A stretch of 64,000 nucleotides of DNA from Methylomonas sp. (lineage in GTDB: Bacteria > Pseudomonadota > Gammaproteobacteria > Methylococcales > Methylomonadaceae). Position numbers and translations under genes: made by a program. Every line of letters starts with the position of its first letter. Position 1 is the first letter of the stretch. Below, in pieces: positions 26,020-35,775 of the stretch. Location: NCBI GenBank assembly GCA_002928965.1, contig PERU01000001.1, forward strand, positions 434,001 through 498,000, in the 5' to 3' direction. The notes beneath the pieces are model-generated. The model was not told the origin of the DNA, did not search any database, and saw only the letters and a program-made list of their open reading frames with translations.

Positions 26020-26140
26020 CCTTGCTTTTCTCTGGTAACACAGCGACTGAATAGAACTAGATTAGGCTAACAACAGTCATAATCTTCTGCAACGCTCACG
26101 TATACTAGATAATTTAAATTAGACAAATTCTAATAATATT

Positions 26141-26181
26141 TCTGTATAAGTAACAAACGTCAATTATTTTACTTATACAGA
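26141..26181. terminator. hairpin between convergent genes
   Basis: TCTGTATAAGTAA (26141-26153) pairs perfectly with TTACTTATACAGA (26169-26181) across a 15-base loop, in the gap between two converging genes. It has no T tract on either strand, so bidirectional termination is possible but unproven. Confidence 0.45.
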
Positions 26182-26222
26182 TTAGCTATTACAGTTGCAT
26201 TGTAACTACCTTGCTGTTTAGT

Positions 26223-27107
26223 TTATGTGAGTCTATATGCTTGACGAACCAACAACATGCTCTTCCAGCGAGATGATCTTATTTTTTTATAAGTAAACTC
26301 ATTTTGAGGCGACTTATTTTTTTTGTTTTTTAACCAAGGTTTTTTAAGCATATAGTCTTTATACATAGATTCTTGGTAATCACTAAGAGTTGGGTAACTA
26401 TCTTTTAATAAAAGTGAAATTGACTCATTATTTTCACCACTAGGATGAGGGAGTGCCACAATACAATTTTCATTACTAGGAATTTTATGTGAAATCAAAC
26501 CTTGATTTTTTAAAGTGGAAATAACATCACCAACGAAATCTCCAAAAGGTATTAATATGGCATCAGGATTTATTAACTTTAAGTCATTTATAAACTCGTT
26601 AATTAGCATCTCTTTAAGCTGCTTAGTAGCAAACAAATCTGGATCACCATTGTAGTTTTTTCCTTTATAAAAAACAGGATACTTTAGGAGTGAGCAAAAC
26701 TGAACTAAGTTGTTATTCTTATGCCATAATTCATTAGAGCATTTGATTCCTAATTTTTTATGGAAGCCAGTTTTATTAAGTATGTTGACTGCGTGAAATC
26801 GCATTTTTCCACTAAAACTAGCATCTGATTTAATTTTTCGCATTGCCTCAAGGCAATCTATTCCTTCGTTGATAGAAATATTTGCTGTATTAAGTGCTTT
26901 ATTCATCTGGGTGGCGCCTGGTGTAATGCCTACCAAAATGATTTTCGCATCAACATTTATATAGTCAAAGGGAGCGTAATAGCACTCAAGATTCATTTTT
27001 ATATCTTCCCATAATAGAAGCTCCTTCATTGGCTTAGACTTATCGTTAAGTTGTGGTGAGTTTTCAATTAAACTTCTGTATTTTTCAAATTTGTCAGTTA
27101 TTGTCAT
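26223..27107 (-). CDS. uracil-DNA-glycosylase-like superfamily protein
   Basis: A 294-aa protein with features of the UDG fold: VDAKIILVGITPGATQMNKAL near residue 52 (equivalent to the GxxPG motif) and VALPHPSGENNES near 210 (equivalent to the HPS motif). Between them lies a helical insertion, NINEFINDLKLINPDAILIPFGD, that gives the third strand. It has an AAGGACAAG ribosome site. It follows the ribbon-helix-helix gene by 20 bases on the same strand and is likely regulated with it. The substrate may be a non-canonical base, or the protein may act in defence. Confidence 0.65.
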   Translation of the reverse strand: MTITDKFEKYRSLIENSPQLNDKSKPMKELLLWEDIKMNLECYYAPFDYINVDAKIILVGITPGATQMNKALNTANISINEGIDCLEAMRKIKSDASFSGKMRFHAVNILNKTGFHKKLGIKCSNELWHKNNNLVQFCSLLKYPVFYKGKNYNGDPDLFATKQLKEMLINEFINDLKLINPDAILIPFGDFVGDVISTLKNQGLISHKIPSNENCIVALPHPSGENNESISLLLKDSYPTLSDYQESMYKDYMLKKPWLKNKKNKSPQNEFTYKKIRSSRWKSMLLVRQAYRLT

Positions 27108-27127
27108 ATCTTGTCCTTGTTTAACTA

Positions 27128-27619
27128 TTATTCGGAAGCATTACTTTTTAAACTAATTGCATTCTTGATAACTAAGTTAAGCCACGCATTTAGAGATAGG
27201 TTTTCTGATTTAGCGATTTTTTTTGCTTTATCACTCAATACCTTTGGCAATCTAAGAGATATGTTTACTTCAGATGAACCTGCTTCTGGCATTTCACCAA
27301 AATAGTCTTCAATTTGTTCAGGACAGTTTAACTCCATCCACTTGAGTGCCTCATCATCTGTGTAGGGTTCTATGACATTTTCAAATCCAAAATCATCATG
27401 ATAGTTTTTGTGTTGATCTCTTTTTAATAAGAAAAATGCTCCGTGACGGGTTCTATAAAGCTCAGCTTCAGATGGATAGTAGAGACCCCATCCTAAAATA
27501 TCCATCGGTTCATCTTGACCCTTTGTATGGAACACCAACAGTGATGTCGCAGTGTTATAAGATTTTCCGTTAATTATTCTCTTAACGGGCTTGGTGCGGT
27601 CTGTACTCTCAAAAGCCAT
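27128..27619 (-). CDS. protein with carboxy-terminal ribbon-helix-helix domain
   Basis: A 163-aa protein starting MAFESTDRTKPVKRIINGKSYNT; TGGAAAA before the ATG supports 27619 over a longer frame. Residues 1-110 are a small domain with Tyr/Phe-rich strands (RRIINGKSYNTATSLLV...LGWGLYYPSEAELYRTRHGAFFLLKRD). The end (EVNISLRLPKVLSDKAKKIAKSENLSLNAWLNLVIKNAI) matches CopG/HicB/Arc DNA-binding ribbon-helix-helix proteins. It leads the operon with the UDG-like gene. A palindrome over its own -35 box suggests autoregulation, as in toxin-antitoxin operons. Confidence 0.75.
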   Translation of the reverse strand: MAFESTDRTKPVKRIINGKSYNTATSLLVFHTKGQDEPMDILGWGLYYPSEAELYRTRHGAFFLLKRDQHKNYHDDFGFENVIEPYTDDEALKWMELNCPEQIEDYFGEMPEAGSSEVNISLRLPKVLSDKAKKIAKSENLSLNAWLNLVIKNAISLKSNASE

Positions 27620-27650
27620 TTTAATTTTCCATTTGCTGTAAGGTGGGCAA

Positions 27651-27688
27651 AGTATGAAATGTTTTTCACTTGATGTCAAGTGAAAAAC
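27651..27688 (-). promoter_or_regulatory. promoter with 28-bp palindromic operator
   Basis: Thirteen-base arms, GTTTTTCACTTGA and TCAAGTGAAAAAC, separated by two bases (27661-27688) contain on the minus strand a consensus TTGACA (27679-27674). CATACT (27656-27651) follows at exactly 17 bases and points into the ribbon-helix-helix gene. Repression by that protein binding the -35 box is the obvious model. Positions 27695-28014 show nothing further. Confidence 0.75.
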
Positions 27689-28014
27689 TGTCATGAATTC
27701 ATGTGAAAACTTTGCATTAACTTTCAGCCTCGTCGTAAGCCGACGACTCTTGAAACTTCTATTTGTAGGATCTGATCACTAATCTCAGCTCGCAAGTTCA
27801 GTCATTTTTCATCACCAAAACCCGTTACACAACCTCGCCAAAATCTCAACCTTTTTTCTGTATTTTCAGGAGTTTAGGAAACGTATTTTTGTTACACCAA
27901 GCTGTAACACAAAGCGATTTTTGGCAGAAACTCAGTAGGTCGCTACTTAAGACAAAACCAATCAACGGATTGCGCTAAGTCCAAGAAACTTATACAATAG
28001 TCAGCTGAACATTA

Positions 28015-28102
28015 GGAGAGATGGCCGAGCGGTCGAAGGCGCACGCCTGGAAAGTGTGTATACGGCAACGTATCGAGGGTTCGAATCCCTCTTTCTCCGC
28101 CA
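28015..28102 (+). tRNA. tRNA-Ser (GGA)
   Basis: An 88-base class II tRNA. Acceptor GGAGAGA pairs with TTTCTCC, followed by discriminator G and encoded CCA. The D-arm begins GGCCGAGCGG, the anticodon loop reads CCTGGAAAG with anticodon GGA, a long variable arm follows, and the T-loop is GGTTCGAATCC. Serine tRNAs are common integration sites, and an integrase remnant lies 160 bases downstream. Confidence 0.96.
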
Positions 28103-28136
28103 ATTAAGCATCCGCCAAGATGCAAAGAAGACCAGA

Positions 28137-28170
28137 AACCCGCAAGCTGCAAGGCTTAGCGGGTTTTTTA
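28137..28170 (+). terminator. rho-independent terminator of tRNA-Ser
   Basis: AACCCGC/GCGGGTT stem, extended by AAGC/GCTT, followed by a run of six T, 34 bases after the tRNA. Confidence 0.88.
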
Positions 28171-28265
28171 TTGTTCAAAGAAGTTCAACGACAATCATTG
28201 AAATTCATGATCAATTGGGGGTACAAATGGGGGGCATGCTCATACCCCCAGTGGAGATACCCCCA

Positions 28266-28418
28266 CCCTTATCAGACGCCGCATGCAGTAACGTCAAACC
28301 AAAAGACACGTCTTTTAAATTAGCTGATGAAAAAGGGATGTTTTTATGGGTCAATTCAAGTGGTTCACACTTTTTCAGGCCGAATTATCCTTTTGCCGGC
28401 AGGCCAAATTTTTTTTGA
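28266..28418 (+). pseudogene. amino-terminal remnant of a P4-type tyrosine integrase
   Basis: The plus frame reads PLSDAACSNVKPKDTSFKLADEKGMFLWVNSSGSHFFRPNYPFAG and then stops. This is the Arm-DNA-binding (DUF4102) start of phage P4/IntB-type integrases, which usually read like LTDtAcRnAKPkdKpYKLaDgGGLyL-V-PsGsKlWR-kYRFAGKe. The rest of the integrase is missing. Position and direction, just past a tRNA and reading away from it, are typical of such integrases. It marks a past integration at tRNA-Ser. Confidence 0.75.
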
Positions 28419-28828
28419 ACTTTACAGCAAATATTCATTTTTTGCCGTAACTCATTGTCGAGTAATGAGCTTTTAAGGTTATCCCCAGAAGCTGTGGATA
28501 AACATGTGGATGGCGTCTTAATTGTGACGCTAACTGCTTAATTTTCGTAAAGATAGATCAGATTGCACAAGTTTTGCTCTGTACAATAAATCAATGACTT
28601 ACGTTAAATTTTGCCGAACCTGACAACCCATATATCTTCGGGCATTACCAGAATTTCATTTTGTGCATAACCGTATTAGTCAAGACAAAATTTTATGGTT
28701 TTCAGTTGATAGTCCGATGGTCGCGTTTAACAACCCGCAGGTTTTTTATCCGTCTGTTTTAGATGGCGAGGGGGCTAAAATTGAAACGCGCAGTATCAAA
28801 TTTAATGCCCATTAGCAAAATAGGATCA
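28419..28828. other. 410-bp intergenic region with DnaA-box-like cluster
   Basis: Within 28479-28513 are TTATCCCCA (one mismatch to a DnaA box), TGTGGATAA (a perfect box, reverse orientation) and TGTGGATGG. An ATG-less open stretch, about 28630-28815, would encode a 60-residue peptide (…ILWFSVDSPMVAFNNPQVFYPSVL…) and might be a gene fragment. I recognise no family. No other feature was seen. Confidence 0.35.
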
Positions 28829-31066
28829 CTACTTTGGTACGGGTGAATTTTGAAACAAGTTAAAAAAGTCATGGGCTGATACTGCAGGGCTGGCGTAATA
28901 ACCTTGGTAAAAATCGCAGCCTTGTTCTTTCAGGAATATAAGTTGTTCTTCGGTTTCCACGCCTTCAGCCAAGACTTGTAAATGTAAGGTATGACCCAGG
29001 CCAATGATCGCTGCAGCAATTTCTTTGTCATCGTCCATCTCGGTTAAGTCTTCGATAAAGGTTTTATCGATTTTCAGGATGTTCAACGGGAAATACTTCA
29101 GATAGGCAAATGAGGAATAACCGGTGCCAAAATCGTCTATGGCCAGCCTTACGCCTAAATCTTGCAGGCGCTGCAGTATTAACACGACCTCGGATTCTCG
29201 TTCCATTAAAGCGCTCTCGGTTAACTCCAGTTCCAGCATCCCCGGTGGAAAGCCTGTTTCATGCAAAACTTCGGCTACCAACGCGGCAACATCACCATGC
29301 CGGAATTGATGCAACGACAGATTGACCGCCAGTTTGAGTGACGGCAATCCGGCTGCTATCCAATTCATGCCTTGCTGACAGACCTGTCTTAACACCCACT
29401 CGCCAATCTCGCTTATCAGGCCAATTTCTTCGGCTACCGGGATAAACTGATCCGGTGGAATCATGCCTTCTTCGGCATTGTGCCAACGCAACAACGCTTC
29501 GGCCCCGATAATCTTGCCGGTGCGAATATCGACTTGCGGTTGGTAATACACCAACAACTCGTCTTTGACGACAGCCCTGCGTAACAAAGTCTCCAAATTG
29601 ATGCGTCGTAAAGCCGCATGGGTCATGTCTTCCGAGAAATACTTAAAATTGCCACGGCCTTCGCCTTTGGCCCGGTACAACGCCGTATCTGCATGTTGTA
29701 GCAATTCTTCTGAAGACTTGCCGTGTTCAGGGAATAAGCTGATACCGATGCTGACGCCGATACGCACTTCAATGCCATTGGATAATTGCCAAGGTAATGA
29801 CAGTGATTCGAGGATTTCTACGGCTACTAAAGCAGCATCCTGCGGGTGAGATAGATCTTCCAGCAATAGTGCAAATTCATCACCACCCAGCCGAGTAACG
29901 GTATCTATATTGCGCAGCCGACTGGTCAAGCGATGGGCAACCTGTTGCAATAATTCATCACCGGCCAAATGTCCGTAGCTGTCGTTTACATCCTTGAATC
30001 GATCCAGGTCCATCATTAGCAAGGCTGCTGACTTGCGTTCCCGGCGCGACATGCTTATGCAATGTTCCAGACGTGAAAACAATAACAGCCGATTGGATAA
30101 GCCAGTCAATGGATCATGATGAGCCATAAAATCCAGCCGGGCTTCGGCATCTTTTAGTTTGCTGATGTCGGAAAACACCCCGACATAATGGCTGATTTGA
30201 TTTTGTTCGCACCGTACTGCGCTAATACTGAGCATTTGCGGAAAAATTTCGCCGTCTTTGCGTCTATCCCAAATTTCGCCTTGCCAATAACTGTGCTTTT
30301 GAACGTCATCCCACATGGCCGTATAAAACTGTTCATTCTGTCTGCCCGATGACAGCATTTGCGGGGTCATGCCAATCACTTCCGAAGCTGAATAGCCGGT
30401 CAGTTCGGAGAATCGGCGATTGACGACCAGAATCCTGGTTTGCGCATCGGTGATCATCACGCCTTCGCGGGTAGCCTCAAACATCGCTGCCGCTTGGCGT
30501 AAATATTCGTCATTGGATTTTTGTTCGTTGATGTCGCTCAGTATCACCCGTAGAACCGGATTGGCATCCATATCCAGGGTGCGGTTCATTTCCAATCGCA
30601 CCCAATAAGACGTGGCACCCGCTTGGGTTAGGCGAAGTTCCATTTGCTGGGCTTTCCCTGTCTTTACTAACTGTTTGCGGTGCGCGTAGTAAATATCGTG
30701 ATCGTCCCTGACGATAAAGCGTGTGAGAGGATACTCCAGCAAGGATTTTTTTAGCCGGCCCAGCAGTTTACTGGCTGTCCGATTGGCGTCCACTATCAAG
30801 TCATTATCATTCAAGCTCAAATAGCCTACAGGTGCCAACTCATAGAGATCGTGATAACGCGCCCATGATTTCTCCAGCTCCATTTGTGATTGGCGCAGAT
30901 TTTCATTGAGCATCTCCAACTCGATTTGGTGGACCTGTAGCTCATGCAACAATCGTTTATCATTGTCTTGACTAACTGCTTCCAATGCCGGCTGCGCTGC
31001 CACTATTTGCTCGGCACGCTCCCGAAGTTGGTTAGAGTCGATGAGGGCATCTGCCGGTTTTTTCAT
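28829..31066 (-). CDS. PAS-PAS-GGDEF-EAL cyclic di-GMP enzyme
   Basis: A 745-aa protein with an amino-terminal coiled coil (LLHELQVHQIELEMLNENLRQSQMELE) and two PAS domains (about 65-190 and 190-310). It then has a diguanylate cyclase domain with RLGGDEFALLLED, preceded by an I-site RxxD (LRNIDTVTRL), and an EAL phosphodiesterase domain with GAEALLRW, NLSLHQF, DDFGTGYSSF, KIDKTFI and AEGVETEEQ. Both catalytic sites look intact, so it may make and degrade c-di-GMP. No signal peptide or membrane segment is seen. It is coupled by ATGA to the CheB-CheR gene upstream. Confidence 0.93.
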   Translation of the reverse strand: MKKPADALIDSNQLRERAEQIVAAQPALEAVSQDNDKRLLHELQVHQIELEMLNENLRQSQMELEKSWARYHDLYELAPVGYLSLNDNDLIVDANRTASKLLGRLKKSLLEYPLTRFIVRDDHDIYYAHRKQLVKTGKAQQMELRLTQAGATSYWVRLEMNRTLDMDANPVLRVILSDINEQKSNDEYLRQAAAMFEATREGVMITDAQTRILVVNRRFSELTGYSASEVIGMTPQMLSSGRQNEQFYTAMWDDVQKHSYWQGEIWDRRKDGEIFPQMLSISAVRCEQNQISHYVGVFSDISKLKDAEARLDFMAHHDPLTGLSNRLLLFSRLEHCISMSRRERKSAALLMMDLDRFKDVNDSYGHLAGDELLQQVAHRLTSRLRNIDTVTRLGGDEFALLLEDLSHPQDAALVAVEILESLSLPWQLSNGIEVRIGVSIGISLFPEHGKSSEELLQHADTALYRAKGEGRGNFKYFSEDMTHAALRRINLETLLRRAVVKDELLVYYQPQVDIRTGKIIGAEALLRWHNAEEGMIPPDQFIPVAEEIGLISEIGEWVLRQVCQQGMNWIAAGLPSLKLAVNLSLHQFRHGDVAALVAEVLHETGFPPGMLELELTESALMERESEVVLILQRLQDLGVRLAIDDFGTGYSSFAYLKYFPLNILKIDKTFIEDLTEMDDDKEIAAAIIGLGHTLHLQVLAEGVETEEQLIFLKEQGCDFYQGYYASPAVSAHDFFNLFQNSPVPK

Positions 31067-33624
31067 CGTGACACACTCCGCAATTGGTCTTCCAATTGCT
31101 TGGTTTCGGTAATGTCTATCAGGGTGATGACCACGCCATCAATTACGTTGTCCTGGGTGCGGTACGGCATTATTCGCACTTTGTACCAACGTTCATCATA
31201 GGTGTTGATCTGTTTCTCGACAAATACCAAGGTTCTCAACACATCCTGGGCATCCTGATGTAATTGAGGGTAGTTCAGGTCACTGACAATGTCCGTCAAA
31301 GGCCGTCCCACGTCGGAGATAATCAATTTGAACAGACGGGTGGCGTGGCTGGTAAAGCGGCGAATGTTTAGGGTGTTGTCCAAAAATACCGTGGCAATCT
31401 CCATGCTATTCAGCAGGTTGTTCATATCGTTGTTCACCGATGATAAATCGGTTACTTTGATTTGCAGTTCCGCATTGACCGTTTGCAATTCCTCGTTCAA
31501 CGATTGCATTTCCTCCTTGGAGGTTGTCAACTCTTCGTTCGTGGATTGCAATTCCTCATTGGTGGATTGCAACTCTTCATTGGCTGATTTGAGTTCTTCT
31601 TGAGAGGTTTGCTTTTCTTCGCGCATCACCTGTAACCCTTCTTTGGCCTGTTGTAACTCCATCAGCAGAGCCTGCTGTTCGGCATCAGCCGGTTTGCGAG
31701 AGCGTTTGCGTGTTACTGGCGTGGTTACATCGGCAAAAACCACGATCAGCATGCCGCGCAAGGGTTCAGGGTCGTTAATGGCTTGCACGGTAAGATTAAT
31801 GGTTTGCGTGCTGCCATTGGTGCCCACTGTTAATCCGGGCAGGAAAACTGCCTCGGCTTGGCGTTGAGCTTTGTTCAGCGCGCTGACCAGTTCATGGCGC
31901 AGGCCGTCTCTGGTCATGGCGTGGATGTTCCAGTTGGCTTTGCCTGCGGCTGGTTCCAGGTATTTTCCGGTGCGTCCATTGATGTACAGAATATCGCCAT
32001 CTTTATTTACCACCACCGCAGCCGGAGCAAAATGCTGCAACAACAACTGATCTACCAGCGCTTGTAAATTGACAGGTGATTTGGATGTCTGGGGTTCAGG
32101 CTGCGTCATGGCGGTCACGGAAATGTATTTGGTCGGAAAATCGATGTCAGCAGAAGAGGGCGATTGTTCCAGGCGTCTATAGAGTCGTGATTGACTGTCG
32201 ATAGTGGCAAACAAGGTTGAGAAGTGATTAATGGTCTCAGCATTCCCCAACAGCAAAATGCCCTGTTTCACCAGCGAATAATGAAACAATGGAATCAGTT
32301 TCTTTTGCAATTCAGGACCAAAGTAAATCAGCAAGTTACGGCAGCTTAGTAAGTCGAGCTTGGTAAATGGCGGGTCCATGATGATGTTTTGGGTGGCAAA
32401 TACCACCATTTCTCTAATTTCCTTGCTGATCCGGTAACCGTTGTCTTCAGTATCGAAAAATCGGGCCAGCCTCTCGGGGGTGACATCTGCAGCAATGGCG
32501 CTTGAATAAAAGCCTCTGCGGGCTTGCTCGATCGCATCCTGATCCAGATCGGTAGCAAAGATTTGTAGCTTGAATCGTTGTTGTAAAGCGCTTTGTTCCA
32601 ACACCTCTTTAAATAAAATTGCCAACGAATAAGCCTCTTCACCTGTCGAGCAAGCCGGCACCCAGGCACGCAATTCCTTGCCCACGGGATATTCAGCCAG
32701 TAAGGCTGGGATCGCTTGACTTTTCAACGTTTCCCAGACGCCGGTATCGCGAAAAAAATGGGTGACGCCAATCAGTAATTCTTTGAACAGTAAATCCAGT
32801 TCCTGGGAGTTTTCGCGCAGATAACCCGCGTATTTGGCAATGGTATCGAATTGATGCAAAGCCATACGGCGTTCAATTCTGCGATAGATGGTGCTTTTTT
32901 TATACAGTAAAAAGTCATTGCCGGTATGCTCCCGAAGCAGCAGGATAATGTCATCCAATGCGTTTTGGGTTTTGACTGGCATGTCGTCGGGCGAATCAAT
33001 GTCAACCTTAGCCGGGTGATCATGGTTGAGGCGATTGGCTATCTGTACCCACAGTTTGTCGGGGGGAGCTACAAAGTCAGCTAGACCTGCATCAATCGCA
33101 CTGCGCGGCATGGCATCAAACTTGGCAGACTCTGGTGTTTGTACGCCGGCAAAACCGCCATTTTCTTTGATGGCTGTTAAGCCAAGCGTGCCATCGGACC
33201 CCATGCCGGATAAAACTAAACCGATTGCTTGTCCCGGTTGGGCCTTGGCCAGGGATGTGAAGAAAAAGTCGATCGGCAGTCGCAAGCCTCTGGATGCAGT
33301 CGGTTCGAGCAAATGCAGTTTGCCGTGCTGAATGGACAGATCTTTATTGGGGGGTATTACATAAACGCAATTGGGCTTTATCTGCATGCCTTCAGTTGCC
33401 TGAGCAACCTTCATAGGAGTGATTCGTCCGAGTAATTCGGGCAATAAGCCTTTATGAGTTGGATCAAGATGTTGAATGACTACAAATGCAGCACCGCAGA
33501 GTGCGGGTACATGCGATAAAAACTCTTCGATTGCTTCTAATCCGCCTGCCGATGCGCCGATACCGATTATCACTGGAGCGGATTTTGATCGAGCTGGGTA
33601 TTGAATCGTGTGAGAGGGTTCCAC
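31063..33624 (-). CDS. CheB-CheR-PAS fused chemotaxis-like methylesterase/methyltransferase
   Basis: An 853-aa cytosolic fusion. The CheB-like methylesterase (residues 15-200) has the catalytic elements GIGASAGG, VIQHLDPTHKG and SGMGSDGT. The CheR-like methyltransferase (215-480) has LLIGVTHFFRDTGVWE and WVPACSTGEEAYSLAIL. A PAS-like region follows, then a long coiled coil of repeated SNEELQSTNEELQ segments and a terminal PAS domain. No chemoreceptor or Che operon is nearby. The overlap with the PAS-GGDEF-EAL gene suggests joint sensory control of c-di-GMP. ATG is at 33624. Confidence 0.93.
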   Translation of the reverse strand: MEPSHTIQYPARSKSAPVIIGIGASAGGLEAIEEFLSHVPALCGAAFVVIQHLDPTHKGLLPELLGRITPMKVAQATEGMQIKPNCVYVIPPNKDLSIQHGKLHLLEPTASRGLRLPIDFFFTSLAKAQPGQAIGLVLSGMGSDGTLGLTAIKENGGFAGVQTPESAKFDAMPRSAIDAGLADFVAPPDKLWVQIANRLNHDHPAKVDIDSPDDMPVKTQNALDDIILLLREHTGNDFLLYKKSTIYRRIERRMALHQFDTIAKYAGYLRENSQELDLLFKELLIGVTHFFRDTGVWETLKSQAIPALLAEYPVGKELRAWVPACSTGEEAYSLAILFKEVLEQSALQQRFKLQIFATDLDQDAIEQARRGFYSSAIAADVTPERLARFFDTEDNGYRISKEIREMVVFATQNIIMDPPFTKLDLLSCRNLLIYFGPELQKKLIPLFHYSLVKQGILLLGNAETINHFSTLFATIDSQSRLYRRLEQSPSSADIDFPTKYISVTAMTQPEPQTSKSPVNLQALVDQLLLQHFAPAAVVVNKDGDILYINGRTGKYLEPAAGKANWNIHAMTRDGLRHELVSALNKAQRQAEAVFLPGLTVGTNGSTQTINLTVQAINDPEPLRGMLIVVFADVTTPVTRKRSRKPADAEQQALLMELQQAKEGLQVMREEKQTSQEELKSANEELQSTNEELQSTNEELTTSKEEMQSLNEELQTVNAELQIKVTDLSSVNNDMNNLLNSMEIATVFLDNTLNIRRFTSHATRLFKLIISDVGRPLTDIVSDLNYPQLHQDAQDVLRTLVFVEKQINTYDERWYKVRIMPYRTQDNVIDGVVITLIDITETKQLEDQLRSVSR

Positions 33625-34110
33625 TAGTTGTTAACCCGGCCCTTAAATTGGATGCGCCCTGGACTCGCCGATAGGTTACGCCGGGCAAACTTGGACTGGC
33701 TCAGCCTGCAAGAGCTGCCAGTGACGAGTCGAGCCGGGCCTATTAGAGTGTAACTGGCAAGTTTGCAGGCCATGGATTTGGGCATTAGTGTATGTGAATG
33801 GATAAACTGGATCATGATCTTAACACCAAAGACTGGTGCGCATCTGTTCTATATGTCAGGCTGAATTTGTAAGTCAATGTCATGATAAAGCCGGCTAAAA
33901 GCGGTGGCTTAATCCATGTCAACCTTATGAAGGGGCGTTGTAATTGAAAGCCGACCGGTGTTATTACATTAGCCCTTTTGGAATGAGCCGGTATAATAAA
34001 TATCACTACTTGCTCCTGCTTGCTGACTTGGCTGGTTCGGATTGAGTCTATTGGTTGGTCAGAAAGTTTGTAAAAAATAAAATCCGTTTAAAATCAACAC
34101 AGTTAATGTA
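33625..34110. other. intergenic region before ettA
   Basis: About 490 bases between divergent genes. An inverted pair, GCAAACTTG near 33686 and CAAGTTTGC near 33753, is visible. No promoter or gene could be assigned with confidence. Confidence 0.4.
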
Positions 34111-35775
34111 ATGGCGCAATATATTTTTTCTATGAATCGGGTTGGCAAGATTGTGCCGCCCAAAAAATATATCCTCAAGGATATATCGCTATCGTTTTTC
34201 CCAGGCGCCAAAATTGGTGTGTTAGGCCTGAATGGCTCCGGTAAATCCACACTGTTGCGCATCATGGCCGGTGTCGATAAAGAAATTGAAGGTGAGGCAA
34301 TCCCCCTTAAAGGCATCAACATTGGTTATTTGCCGCAAGAACCGCAGCTTGATCTGAGCAAAACCGTGCGCGGTAATATCGAAGAGGCTGTGCAACACAT
34401 TAAAGATGCTTTGGCACAATTGGATGCCGTATATGCAGCTTATGCTGACCCGGACGCGGATTTTGATAAATTGGCAGCGGATCAAGCCAGGCTGGAAGAT
34501 ATTATCAATGCATGCGATGGCCACAATTTGGATCGCACCCTGGAAATAGCCGCCGATGCGTTGCGCTTGCCGGACTGGGATGCCGATGTTTCTAAGCTGT
34601 CTGGTGGTGAAAAACGTCGTGTGGCATTGTGCCGTTTGCTGTTATCCAAACCTGACATGTTATTGCTGGATGAGCCAACTAACCATTTGGATGCCGAATC
34701 GGTAGCCTGGTTGGAGCGTTTTCTGCATGATTACACAGGTACAGTCGTGGCAGTAACGCATGACCGGTACTTCCTGGATAACGTGGCCGGCTGGATTCTG
34801 GAGTTGGACCGTGGCATGGGCATACCTTGGGAAGGTAATTATTCGTCCTGGCTGGAACAAAAGGAAAAACGGCTGGAACTAGAGGAAAAGCAGGAAAGTT
34901 CACGCCAGAAAGCCATGAAAGCGGAGTTGGAGTGGGTACGATCCAATCAGAAAGGCAGGCATGCTAAGAGTAAAGCGCGTCTGGCGCGTTTTGACGAGTT
35001 GTCTTCTGTGGAAGTGCAAAAACGCAATGAAACCCAGGAAATTTATATTCCGCCCGGACCCCGGCTGGGTGATGTGGTCATTGATGCCAACACCATCAGC
35101 AAAGGTTTTGGCGATAGGCTGCTGATCAATGATTTGAGCTTTAAATTGCCGCCGGGTGGCATTGTCGGCATTATTGGTCCAAACGGCGCGGGTAAAACCA
35201 CGTTGTTTCGGATGATGGCTGGTTTTGAACAGCCGGATTCCGGCGACATTGTCATGGGTCAAACTGTGCAAATGTCCTACGTGGACCAGTTGCGTGATGA
35301 CATGGACAACAATAAAACTGTCTGGGAAGAAGTGTCAGATGGTTTGGATGTGATTACTGTCGGTAAATACGAAACACCGTCTCGGGCTTATTTGGGGCGC
35401 TTCAATTTCAAAGGCGGCGATCAGCAAAAGCGTATTGGTGAATTGTCCGGTGGTGAACGCAATCGTGTGCATCTGGCCAAATTGTTGAAAAGCGGCGGTA
35501 ATGTGTTACTGCTCGACGAACCGACCAACGATCTGGACGTTGAAACCTTGCGGGCGTTGGAAGAAGCCTTGTTGGCTTTCCCGGGTTGTGCGGTGGTTAT
35601 TTCGCATGACCGGTGGTTTTTGGACCGGATTGCAACGCATATGCTGGCTTTTGAAGGCGATAGCGAAGTGGTCTGGTTTGAAGGCAATTACGCCGATTAC
35701 GAAGAAGATAGGCATCGTCGTTTGGGAACTGATGCGGATAATCCGCGTCGTATCAAGTACAAAAAGATTGCTTAG
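34111..35775 (+). CDS. ettA: energy-dependent translational throttle protein EttA (ABC-F ATPase)
   Basis: A soluble ribosome-associated ABC-F protein; the E. coli orthologue gates the first peptide bond in response to ADP/ATP. Two ATPase modules: Walker [10 protein letters not shown] at 39-47, signature [11 protein letters not shown], Walker [12 protein letters not shown]; then [20 protein letters not shown] and [11 protein letters not shown]. The first module lies close to the amino-terminus, and the start [19 protein letters not shown] is characteristic of EttA. The linker with the positively charged PtIM ([35 protein letters not shown]) is present. 554 aa against 555 in E. coli. Confidence 0.97.
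   Translation: MAQYIFSMNRVGKIVPPKKYILKDISLSFFPGAKIGVLGLNGSGKSTLLRIMAGVDKEIEGEAIPLKGINIGYLPQEPQLDLSKTVRGNIEEAVQHIKDALAQLDAVYAAYADPDADFDKLAADQARLEDIINACDGHNLDRTLEIAADALRLPDWDADVSKLSGGEKRRVALCRLLLSKPDMLLLDEPTNHLDAESVAWLERFLHDYTGTVVAVTHDRYFLDNVAGWILELDRGMGIPWEGNYSSWLEQKEKRLELEEKQESSRQKAMKAELEWVRSNQKGRHAKSKARLARFDELSSVEVQKRNETQEIYIPPGPRLGDVVIDANTISKGFGDRLLINDLSFKLPPGGIVGIIGPNGAGKTTLFRMMAGFEQPDSGDIVMGQTVQMSYVDQLRDDMDNNKTVWEEVSDGLDVITVGKYETPSRAYLGRFNFKGGDQQKRIGELSGGERNRVHLAKLLKSGGNVLLLDEPTNDLDVETLRALEEALLAFPGCAVVISHDRWFLDRIATHMLAFEGDSEVVWFEGNYADYEEDRHRRLGTDADNPRRIKYKKIA

Noticed and set aside
28056-28265. Coding continuation of the integrase frame through the tRNA
   Set aside because: The frame overlaps tRNA-Ser and its terminator; homology begins only at about 28266.
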